DNA from: Ignelater luminosus
Taxonomy: Eukaryota; Arthropoda; Insecta; Coleoptera; Elateridae
Length of the DNA stretch: 64,000 bases
Reading direction: 5' to 3'
NCBI GenBank assembly: GCA_011009095.1
Contig: VTPC01089976.1
Span: 268,634 to 332,633 of the forward strand
Positions 13,201-22,636 of this stretch are shown here, one piece after another (position 1 is the first letter of the stretch; the number at the start of each line of letters is the position of its first letter). A program made the translations under genes and the position numbers. Under the pieces are notes generated by a model, which had not been told where the DNA came from, did not search any database, and was given only the letters and a program-made list of their open reading frames with translations.

Positions 13201-16200
13201 TCCAGTTTTGGCTGATATCACATAATGACTATTAGCAACTGACCAACTGTGTGTTTCTTTAATGTGTTAACTTTTTTAGAAAAATTTGCTTTCTACTATT
13301 TTAGTGACAGTTCTTAAATAGATATTAGTTTCAAATTCCAAAGATAAATCTAGACTGGGTTTTCCAATAAGAGGTGTTATTTTGATATTCAAAGAAAAGT
13401 GCCATTTTTTAATATAAATGATCGGATGTTTATTTCATTATAAAGAGGAAGGTATGCCGTTAATAGTGGAAAATAACATCAGGCAAATGACCACCACGAC
13501 CACGCTTACAGGACAATATCCTTTTCATGAAATTTTCCATAACCAAATCGCAAAGTGGCTGCCCTATGTCCTCGATAGCCTCACGAATTCCATCTTTGAG
13601 GTCTTGAATCGACGCTGGGCTGTTGGCGTAGACCTTCTCTTTCACGTGGCCCCAAAGAAAGAAGTCGCAAGGTGTTAAATCACAAGATCTCGGTGGCCAA
13701 TTGCGATCACCTCTTCGAGAGATAACACGGTCCGGAAACTTTTTCCGTAAAAGATCAATGGTTTCGTTGCTTGTGTGGCACGTAGCGCCGTCTTGTTGAA
13801 AGTAAACGTTGTCCAGATCAATACCAGCCAATTCCGGCCATAAAAAAATCGTTAATCATCTCTCGATAGCGCAATCCAGTCACCGTAACTGTTGCTCCAG
13901 CCTCATTTTCGAAAAAGTAAGGTCCAATGACTCCGCCGGACCATAAACCGCACCAAACAGTCACACGTTGAGGATAGAGAGACTTTTCAACAATAACTCT
14001 TGGATTTTCTGAGCCCCAGATCCGACAATTTTGCTTGTTGACGAAGCCACCGAGGTGGAAATGGGCCTCATTACTCAAGATGATTTTTCGATGGAATTCT
14101 GGATCAGTTTCATGCATTTCAACGACCCAATCAGCAAAGACACGACGTTGTTGATGATCGGCCGGCTTGAGTTCTTGTGTTAACTGGACTTTATAAGCCT
14201 TAAGACCCAAATCTTTATGCAAAATACGGTGTAATGACGTTTGTGGAATGGCTAATTCCAAAGAACGACGAGGAATGGACAAACCTGGCTTTTCTTTAAC
14301 ACTTTCGGCTACAACAGCAATATTCTCGGCTGTTCTTGAGCGACGTGCACGGGTTTTATTCTTCACATCACTAACTTGTCCCAAGAGCTCGAATTTTTTC
14401 ACCAATTTCTGTATTGCGGTCCGACAAGGTGCTTCACGGTGACCCAAAAATGTTCGAGTTTTACGAACCGTCTCTGCCAAATTTTCACCATTTTTATAGT
14501 GAATTTTAATAATTTCAATGCGTTGTTGAAGCGGGTATCGTTCCATATTTATTAATGGCGTAGTTTCTACTTGTCAAATGTCAAAAAATGATAGCTTCAA
14601 AAGTGACATCTACCGAAATAGCGGGCTATTCAAAATAACACCTCTTATTGGAAAACCCTTTAGTTATTACAGTTTCTCATTCTCATTCGGAAGCGGACGT
14701 TCACAATAATTCAAAGGCCATTTCTTGGTCAAAAACAGAAAATAGTTAAAGTCTGGAAAATTATAATCTTAATATTGATTCAAAGTATTAAGTAAAACAC
14801 AGAAACTTTACCAAGGATGAACCTTCCGCTCGGTGTTCTGTTCAGAACTTTACTTGTTGATGATCTAGCTTTTGTCATAATCTTTGAGGTACTTACTGTT
14901 GTTGTAGCTCATAATTTACAGTAGACACGAAGCTACATAAATCTCACTAATAGAACTGCTATATTGGATGTAAACATTATTTATAATTCATGCTCAAAAC
15001 GAAATAGTAACAGAAATGGTCAGCATTGAACTTCTAAATACTCAGGATCGCCTAAACCTGTAGTTGTAATAAAAAGAATGTTAAGTCTAGTTGTATATAA
15101 TTGAGTAGTTCAAATGGATATTTAGAATCCACACACTTTATTCCTTGCTTTCACCAAATTTTGTCAAGAATCTCCAATTCTATATGTTTTGACAAGCATT
15201 TGTTTGATTATTATCAATAAGAAACAAAATCTTAATTTTTAATTCTTTGGCTTGATTCTACATAAGACCATTATGTAGTAAAGTTATCATTAATATTATT
15301 TTTGTTTAGTTTTCACAGACCATTAGAGAAGTTTTGTTAAAATATTGTTAGTAAAACAAAATAATATTGTAATGTTTGAATGGCGATAACTTTTTTCATT
15401 TTAAATCATTTGTTTTTAATTGCCAGTAAATCAAATTTTTCAACTTGATTTTCTCAATGACACATATCTCACTGAACATTTAATGCACTCCTGCGTATAT
15501 TTTTTGATTTTTTAAAATAATCTGTAACGGCGCTTTCCTGATGTACTTTTATACAGATGAAAGTAGGTCAGTTTGTTATCTATGCAGTTTATCTTAAAGA
15601 CTTGTTTTTGTAAGTACGAGTAGAAGATATTTCAGTATCAATGAAATTGTTTTAATCCTTACATTTGAGCAGGTAATGCCTTCATTTTTTATTACTCGTA
15701 ATAGTTGAAGGAGGTGGGCAATTATTTTTGTGTTTCTAACTTTATACTGCAGTGCAATCATTCGTTCAAGTCAAATGTAAAATCAATTGAAACGCATGTA
15801 AACTACACAACTTAATGTAGTTGACAAAAAGAGCATTTAGTAGTTTCCTGCTTATTTCTTCGAGAATCAGTAAACGAACGCTTGGCGATAGAACTAAGGT
15901 GAAGGAGATAATAGTGTGTTCTATGTTGTTAGGCGTTATATTAAATTAGTGAATTTAGATATTGGTACTTTCCAGTAATAACCAAATGCAATTGTGGTTA
16001 TTTTATTGATTAACAGTTCTGAATAGAAAATATACTCGATATAAAAGCACGAAATACGTGCAGCAATAATTCGCATATTGAACGTTCCTAAACGGAACAA
16101 ATGAAAATAATTCAATTCAAAACAGAAAATTGTTTTTATATTATGTTAAACCAAAATATCATCATTCCCTCATTTTATATCGAAAAGCCAAAATATTTAT

Positions 16201-19200
16201 TATAACACATAGAATTGTCCGATCGATGACTGCTACCATATTATAACTGCATAAAGCTGATAAGATGAAGAGCGACGATCCTGGCATATTTGCGATGTCT
16301 TGACATAGTTGCAACAGAGAATACTTGCCTGAGAATGCGAGTTATCCGAGCGCCCTCGATAGCCCACCTCGCGATAAGGCAATTCTTTGGATATCCCCTC
16401 GTTCTTCAGACTCCCCCTGGTTCCTGATCTCGGCACACCAACCCTTTGCATACTTGTGATCGTAGGAAGTTTAAATTTTCTCAAGGAATAGTCATTTTCA
16501 GTCGAGCTGTTCGCTTTTAAGGTGTATACTATAAAAATATGAAATATTTTTTAAAATATGTTAAGCATTATTATTATTATTATCATTAAGAAATGTTTCT
16601 TTACTTTACAGGGTCAATTAAGTCATAGTGCCGGTTTTCCGTATAGCACTCCTGGTGGTGGAAGACCAGACTATTCACTTTCAGCCCCTCAAAGGCCGCA
16701 CGACGATCCTTTGTCCCTTCACCAAGCCCTAGGTCAAGCTGTCGAGGAAGCACAAGGGGGTATCGACGATAACACCGGATTCATCTCCGACCTGCCTTTG
16801 ATAAAAAGTGCGTTCATAGGTAACTTTTTATTGACTACTTATTTATAGGGTCACAGCATGTTCAAAAAGGAAACTTCGCCGTTTAACAACAGAAAAAGAA
16901 AAATAAATTATAATATTTATTCACATAATAAAATTAACTTATCGAACCTATTTTACTCTTTAAAGAATATTATTATGAAACCCCTCTTATTATTACTACA
17001 TTGTGAATACAACGACAGATGGTGTTTAGAAAACGCCTACAAATATTTAAAAACGACCATTATAGTTTAGAATAACATCAATAATGACAATAACATTGAA
17101 GTGAGAGTGCATAACTTCATTTGTTTATAATTACAGAGTGTAAGGATTTTCTTTTGAATTATTCTATGTTAAGATGTTGTTATAAAATGCACAAAAACAC
17201 TTTCATCAAAATTGCGTTAATATTATGTAATTATTAATTAAGAACTTCTGAATTACTTCCCTATTAAACACTTCATTACTTTTGTCTAGACTACTTCTTG
17301 TCATATCACCTTCTATTAGAAAAAATCTCTTTTAACATATTAATTTTATTTTTTACTTTACAGACTTTCTTTTCTACTTTCAAATTAAATGCGAATAGAA
17401 TCACACAAAAATTATAATCTAAGAGATGGCATAAAAAACAAATTCAGTTTATTTTTGTTTTTTATGTCTGTACTTAGATGTTCAATCAGAATTAAAGACC
17501 TTTTTTGTTTTGTCATCTTAATATATCTCTTATTAATCATTTCTTAATGCCATAATTGAACAAATCACCTGCTTGATCAGTCAATTAATTCAGCGAATAA
17601 TTAATTGAGTGCGGTTTTGATTGTACCCAAGCAGTTGTCTTGGAGGTGCTTTAGACAATTGATTAATATGGTATAGAAACGATTATTTCATCAGCGAGTG
17701 GTCTCATCGTGTATTTAAATAATGAGTTAATTGACTAAAGATATTGTTCAAAACAATTTTTTAAGAATGTAACGAGGAATTTTTTCAATTTAGAGGAAAG
17801 CTTGTTTATCCGTCCTCTTCTACCGCTTTGCAATCTAAAGGTTTGGGAGAAAACTATTTCATGTTATTGATTTAGAAATTCCTTATCAACAAGCTACTCA
17901 AGATTAAAGAAATGCAATGACTATGTATAATCCACTGGGGTTGTACCGTGTGATAAATTGGATTTTGGAGGTTTCTTTAGAATTGTACTTAGCGTTTTTC
18001 AGAATATTGTCAGGAGAAATACGAGCATACGAAAATGAAAATGAATAAGATGTAAAATGAAACTGTTTGAATCATAAGTTATTTAGAAAAAGCATACCCA
18101 CTACATCCCACAGAAAATGCTTATCCTAGAAAGAGCTCACTGGAATTCTATCATGGCTCTAGGTATACAAACATTAAATATAATCAGTGTTTTTCTATAA
18201 AGTTGCTCTTGCTAACAACATCCCTTCCAATAAATTTTATATCTTCGGGAGAATCCGTCCCTATAATATTTCCTGTTCATACTTGTACTCAAGATCTGCA
18301 AACACGGAAAGTCCGAATCTCATTACTGCAGTCTATTAAGACCAAGGAGTAAAGACACAGATCCAGGTTGTTCATGACAATAGTGAAATGACCAAAAAGT
18401 ATTTTTCTATTTTTTGTTTAAACAAAGTATAAATCATATCTTTCTTACTAGTTTTCATTCAGTTTCAAAAACCTATTCCATTAATAGCTTGCACAACTCT
18501 GACAACGATGGCTATATTATTGTTGGTCGTGACAAGGATCCGTCAAGTCTCAAATCATATGTATTTGTTATTCATAGGTACTTATGTTATCTCACATATC
18601 AGAGCTTTAACAATTAATAAAATCAAATACTTGCCTTCTTCTTCTCTTTCATGAAAAGGTCAAATTGGTTTAGTATTTTCATTATACTGATTATTTCATC
18701 TATTGCTATTTTTATTTTTCTAACCTGGACGAATAAAAAACCTCTCTCACTGAATATCATACTACAAACTACACAAACCTGAACGTCTTTCAAGATCTCA
18801 AGATCTACAAGAACTCGCAGGTCCGCAAGAACTTTAGACAAACAGAACCAAGAACGTTTGAAAAACTGGGAGACTCATAAGAATTCCAGAACTATTGTAC
18901 TGGAAGTTTACGAGAATTCAAAACCTCACAAAGACTTGAATGTTCACAGATATCAGAAAAACTCAAGAAATGTGAAAGCCCGCAGTAAAACAAGAATTTA
19001 GATATTGACGGATTTTCTCGAGATTCACTGCTCAAAATGCAAAATTGGACTAGCTTTCGAGTCTTTTCCAAATTCAATGACGTTTAATGGTTGATCAAGC
19101 ATTGATCACAGGGGAAGGTTTTCCGTCAAAATTTTGCGAACTTATAAAGAAATGGGTCAACAACTTTTGAAGGGTTATATCGTATCAATAAGGTCTAGAC

Positions 19201-22200
19201 TAACGATCAGACGGAAATTTTTTTTTTTAATTATCGATCTTCATTTTTTGTTTTATTTCTTTAGTCCAAGAATTCTCATCATGCTTTTTTTACTGCAGCT
19301 CTTGCTACCATGATTAAAAATTTTGAAATTCTTGAGAATCTTTTTATTGCACTGTCGTAAAATTCAGGAACGATACAAGGCACCTTGGTAAAGTGCTTGG
19401 AAAAAGCACTGTGCTTGAATTACATTTTAAAATGAATGTTGAGTGCTTGATATGTGAATTACTTTGTAATTGTGTTGCGTGCTTTTGGTAAATTGCACAA
19501 GATTTAACAGAGTTTGAAGCATTTTCAAGTGTTTCAAACATTTTCAAAATGTTTCAAGCACTTTCAAAGTACTTCAAGTAATTTTAGAGTGCTTGAAGCA
19601 CTTCTCAGTTCTTCCAGAGTTGAGCAATTTCATAAGGGCTTGAAGACCTTTAGAAGAGCATGAGATAGTTTTCAGTATTTCTAGCGCTTATTAGATTGTG
19701 CTTGGTGCTTTAAGTTTTCAATTACTGTGCTTGGTGTTGAAGCATTTCTTTAAATATAAGTACTTAATGCTTGGTGATTGAAGAACTATACTTCATAACT
19801 TTGCTTAGCTCTGCCATGATACACAGATACTAAACGTGAGATGATGCCAAACCAGGACGTTCACAGTAAATGAATGCTTTTTTTAATGTTTTCGCAAATA
19901 GACAGAAACGACCCTTTTTTATGACAAAGTCAAAGGTTACTTATGTGGAGAAGACCCAGTTAACATCATCAATGATAACGATAACCTATGCTGATCAGCT
20001 TCCTAGTTTGATTTATACCGCTGAAACATGAACATTAACCTGTAATAAGTAAGATTTAAAAACTAGGAATTAAACAGAAGACTAAAGAAGAAACAATTTT
20101 AAATGTGGCTTTAGATATGGCAAAAACTAAAGTCAATAACATACGAATAAAATTTAAAGTTACAATGGCAGTGAGCGACATGCACAATTCTCAGACGACG
20201 TTACAAGACAAAGATTGCAAAAAGGACAAAACAAGAGCCAATGGAGAATATTAAAAGAAACTTTAATCCTACGAAGAATTGATAGAGATGAATGATAGTA
20301 ACTATAATGATGATTCTGGATTAGTTTGAGAATAATTCAAAGTTATTGTCTGTACTGACTTGTGACGACTGTACCGACATCAATACACAATATCTAAATC
20401 TTAAGGTTATTAAATTGTCGTTACAATACCAACCGTGTATGGATAGTATTTTCTGCAATTATTCTCTGATATTTATATCCTATCGTCTAGATTTCATATA
20501 TTCTGTAAAGCGGTTATAAACACCTTTCTCAGTAAAACAAATTCTAAATCGATTAGGATTGATTTTATTCGGCTGCAAGTTTCAAACTGTCAGATAGGCT
20601 TTTGCAAAGCCAAACAGCATACTAACTACCTTTGGCACAGTAAAGGGAAAAAACCTTCCGTTCTATTAGCGCTTGCTATAGCAAAATAACCATAACAGTA
20701 TAAAGTCTTCAAAACTTTTTCAAGACTAGCCAAGGTTAACTTTCATTCTCATTGGCCCCAAGACTCGTGGAAAGTTATTTAATATAGTTGATGTGCACAG
20801 AATTTTCCATGACCTTTAATACCTAATGTTGAGGCGGCACTTTATTTTTTTAATTCATTTTAAGAACTTCTGGCCTTTATTATTGCAGCTTAAATCATCA
20901 GATATGAAAGACAAAAATAATATATAATTGATTTAAATTTAGGCTTTTTTTTAAGGAAGCTGAAATACGCTTTGATGAGATTATTATTTGAATAATTACA
21001 AATCAACGCTGAAAAGATTAAATTACCATATTAAAATCACTCTAATGAAGAAAAAATAAAGTTTCTTCAAATCTGAATATAATAAGATACCTAACTAAAA
21101 GATACTTCCTTCTTCTAATAAGTACTTGAATATCTTGAACACTATGCAACTGTAAAAACCTTGTAAATTTCTCCAAGTTTCTATTCATCGTCTGGATTTA
21201 AATTCTTTTAAAATGACTATGATTTCGTGTTATTTTGAAATTACCTTGTTAGTTGAAATAACGTTTAGAATCAATATTTTCCTTTTTATTTTCACTAAAT
21301 TTAAATTTTGTAATACTAATAACATACAATTCGTTTTCTAAACTACATGACAAGTTAATTGTATACATATTAAACCTAACACTTTTAGTTTATCGAATTC
21401 TGTAGGCTGAATAGGTTGATTTATATTTATTTCCTGGTTGTTTACAACCTACTTGGAATTTGTAAAAAATATGTTTTTAGTAATAACATGAACATAACCT
21501 GTAAACAAAAATAGTTGTTTTAAAAAGCATTTGCGAACTAAACCCATCAACTTATAAAAGTAATTACATCTAAAATCAAGTTTATGCAGCTTTTAGTTTA
21601 CGTTGTACTACAATAATTAGTAAAGGTTTTTTTCTTGTAGGTATAAAAGGAGGAAAAGAGCATGGAGGAAATGCGGTGGTTTCTCCGAGCGACGTATTCT
21701 GTTCGGTGCCAGGACGTTTGTCTCTTTTATCATCAACTTCAAAGTACAAAGTAACAGTAGGCGAAGTACAAAGACGACTTTCCCCTCCGGAATGCTTAAA
21801 CGCATCATTACTAGGCGGTGTTTTAAGGCGTGCAAAAAGCAAGAACGGTGGCCGAATTCTTCGAGAAAAGTTAGAGAAAATCGGTCTCAATCTTCCTGCC
21901 GGACGCAGAAAAGCGGCGAATGTCACTCTCCTAACGTCGCTTGTCGAAGGTGAAGCTATACATTTGGCGAGAGACTTTGGATATGTTTGCGAAACAGAAT
22001 TTCCTGCTCGACAAGTTGCGGAATATCTTAGCAGACAGCACGGAGAATCTTTACGACGTAAAGAACTCCTCCAGGCAACCAAACAGGTCACTAAGGAGCT
22101 TATGGATCTTTTAAATCAAGATAGGTCACCGTTGTGCAATACAAGACCACAAATTATACTTGATCCCTCGATTCAGCGGCATTTAACGCATTTCTCGTTA

Positions 22201-22374
22201 ATAAGTCACGGATTTGGCAGTCCAGCGATTGTGGCGGCACTTACGGCGATACAAAACGTTTTAAGTGAATCTCTAAAGTACTTGGATAAAATCTATCCAA
22301 ATCAAAACAGTCAAGGACAGTCTATGTTAGTGACTTCTTCCCTAGATAAAGCAAAACTAGATGATAAAAAGTGA
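923..22374 (+). CDS. TfAP-2: Transcription factor AP-2 (3' part of gene, spliced)
   Basis: This is the insect AP-2 transcription factor, which binds GC-rich palindromes as a dimer and controls appendage, neural and epidermal development. Visible coding exons are 923-1234 (phase 0 to 0), 16,612-16,819 (phase 0, ends with one base over) and 21,641-22,374 (two bases then 243 codons and TGA). The phases join perfectly, giving at least 417 residues. The first visible exon is the Pro/Tyr-rich activation region ([11 protein letters not shown]). The last exon has the hallmark [54 protein letters not shown] and [16 protein letters not shown] blocks (basic plus helix-span-helix), then [11 protein letters not shown]. 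The gene is incomplete at the 5' end. An alternative first exon at 12,741-12,947 splices in phase to the middle exon. Some arthropods may carry more than one AP-2 copy, so orthology to the single fly gene is likely but not proven. Confidence 0.95.
1235..5522. other. AP-2 intron, no gene seen
   Basis: This is AT-rich intronic DNA with frequent stops in all frames. I could not identify a coding exon, RNA gene or recognisable mobile element here. Confidence 0.5.
5523..6183. repeat. Large inverted repeat (foldback element) in AP-2 intron
   Basis: Arm 5523-5744 and arm 5967-6183 are reverse complements at roughly 90% identity by eye. The outer edges read ACTCCTCAATAAAATTAGGG and its complement. 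A central ~220 bp, T-rich and not inverted, separates them. The arms have small indels and no long conserved ORF. This fits a foldback or long-TIR non-autonomous DNA transposon. No clear target-site duplication was found. The transcript would fold into a long imperfect hairpin. Confidence 0.85.
6885..7185 (-). mobile_element. tRNA-derived SINE
   Basis: Read on the minus strand, the element begins near 7185 with a tRNA-like head (GCATCTGACC, then GGTTGCGGGTTTGATTACG, close to a Pol III B box). It continues through a GC-richer body and ends in a repeated AATAAC-type tail (6885-6905). A tRNA-like head, an unrelated body and a simple-repeat tail are the standard SINE architecture. The head resembles arginine tRNA, but that assignment is tentative. 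Confidence 0.72.
7186..12740. other. AP-2 intron, mostly featureless
   Basis: This is AT-rich intron. Apart from a degenerate 17-bp repeat at 7897-7975, I found no supported gene, RNA or mobile element. Short ORFs here have low-complexity compositions and no recognisable domains. Confidence 0.5.
7897..7975. repeat. Degenerate ~17-bp tandem repeat
   Basis: About five imperfect copies of a TTARACGAAATGG-like unit occur in succession. They probably belong to an old repeat element whose ends I could not define. Confidence 0.5.
12741..12947 (+). CDS. TfAP-2: Alternative first coding exon of AP-2
   Basis: ATG at 12,741 follows an in-frame stop (TAA at 12,702), so it can be a genuine start. It opens 69 codons ending at a perfect GTAAGT donor (12,948), phase 0. 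The next AP-2 exon (16,612) also begins in phase 0, so the splice is in frame and would give a 382-residue isoform without the upstream PY exon. The peptide is Tyr/Ser/Asn-rich ([10 protein letters not shown] start) and contains EPPSY, a PPxY motif, within [12 protein letters not shown]. Alternative 5' exons giving different N termini are well known for vertebrate AP-2 genes. The exon is inferred from signals and phase only. Confidence 0.7.
13357..14658 (-). mobile_element. Mariner/Tc1-type transposon, 1.3 kb
   Basis: Terminal inverted repeats of about 29 bp (GGGTTTTCCAATAAGAGGTG at each end, read inward) bound a 1302-bp element with one minus-strand transposase gene. A TA target duplication is not visible next to the ends, so the termini may have eroded. 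It lies in the AP-2 intron between the alternative first exon and the middle exon, antisense to the host gene. Confidence 0.93.
13460..14546 (-). pseudogene. Mariner-type transposase, frameshifted and catalytically damaged
   Basis: The ORF starts at ATG 14,546 ([13 protein letters not shown], helix-turn-helix region). It runs through [17 protein letters not shown] to the catalytic core, then shifts frame near 13,835 and continues to 13,460 with [13 protein letters not shown] and [17 protein letters not shown]. The shift is one extra T in a run of seven; removing one T restores the usual reading at the FLWPEL position. The first catalytic aspartate is Asn (ILSNEAHF instead of SDEAHF), so it should be inactive even without the shift. 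I count 36 residues between the second and third aspartates. It belongs to the IS630/Tc1/mariner superfamily; the subfamily is not assigned. Confidence 0.93.
14659..16232. other. AP-2 intron, nothing recognised
   Basis: This is AT-rich intron with no supported exon, RNA gene or element. Confidence 0.5.
16233..16490. other. GC-richer block just upstream of AP-2 middle exon
   Basis: This ~250 bp stands out from its AT-rich surroundings (for example GAGCGCCCTCGATAGCCC and CTCCCCCTGGTTCCTGATCT). It ends about 120 bp before the exon at 16,612. The minus strand is open for 83 codons but matches no family I know. It could be an exon used as 5' UTR, an intronic enhancer, or a fragment of a repeat. 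Confidence 0.35.
16612..16819 (+). CDS. TfAP-2: AP-2 middle exon
   Basis: The acceptor TTTACAG precedes phase-0 codons [17 protein letters not shown], and the exon includes [16 protein letters not shown] and [13 protein letters not shown]. It ends with one base over at donor GTAACT (16,820). A second donor, GTGCGT at 16,808, is also in the same phase and would shorten the protein by four residues after LPLIK. Confidence 0.92.
19370..19813. repeat. hAT-like element built of AGTGCTT/AAGCACTT syllables
   Basis: The motif AGTGCTT and its complement AAGCACT recur many times with slight variation. The right edge (19,807-19,813, AGCTCTG) reads CAGAGCT from outside, as in the elements ending at 25,675 and 58,533. 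A matching left end and target duplication were not found, so the left boundary is approximate. Confidence 0.55.
19985..20310 (+). repeat. Degraded non-LTR (LINE) reverse transcriptase remnant
   Basis: Broken reading of the plus strand gives LIYTAET followed by TLT, like the LTYGAETWTLT block near the C terminus of RTE/CR1-type reverse transcriptases. A region reminiscent of the downstream RWTKR-like segment follows. Many stops are present. The assignment rests on one short block. Confidence 0.4.
21641..22374 (+). CDS. TfAP-2: AP-2 last exon, complete DNA-binding and dimerisation domain
   Basis: The acceptor is TTTTTTCTTGTAG. The first two bases complete the glycine codon begun in the previous exon. 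The exon encodes the whole basic region and helix-span-helix domain without an intron, then ends [14 protein letters not shown] (TGA 22,372). Between the RQH and RK(E/N) landmarks the linker is about three residues shorter than in the vertebrate AP-2 proteins I recall. No other disruption is seen. Confidence 0.96.
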
Positions 22375-22630
22375 CACAATTTCTTCACAAAGACGTTGTT
22401 GTGTTCACTGACATTTTGTATATGTGTTGTGATCTGATCTGATGATGACGCTAACGTACGAAACGTAATTGTCCGTTGCGTTCTTTTTTTAATTGTTTAA
22501 GACTTTGTTATAAGTATTATTCCATTTGTTTTTTATTGTAATTTATGCTCATTGACAATGAAATATATTTTTTTGAGACAGTGCCAACAATGTATTATAT
22601 TAGTATAATATATGAAATTTTGGGTAATTA

Positions 22631-22636
22631 AATAAA
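22631..22636 (+). terminator. Poly(A) signal of AP-2
   Basis: AATAAA lies 257 bp after the stop codon, giving a plausible short 3' UTR. Other AATAAA copies occur by chance in this AT-rich DNA. Confidence 0.5.

Larger units (their letters stand above)
16820..21640. other. Last AP-2 intron
   Basis: AT-rich intron ending in TTTCTTGTAG. Recognisable content is limited to the GTGCTT-rich repeat (19,370-19,813) and a LINE relic (about 19,985-20,310). About 18,750-19,030 contains loose CAAGAACT-like direct repeats of uncertain nature. Confidence 0.5.

Noticed and set aside
21582..22091. Minus-strand 169-codon frame over the last AP-2 exon
   Set aside because: Shadow of the conserved AP-2 domain on the plus strand; no family features of its own.
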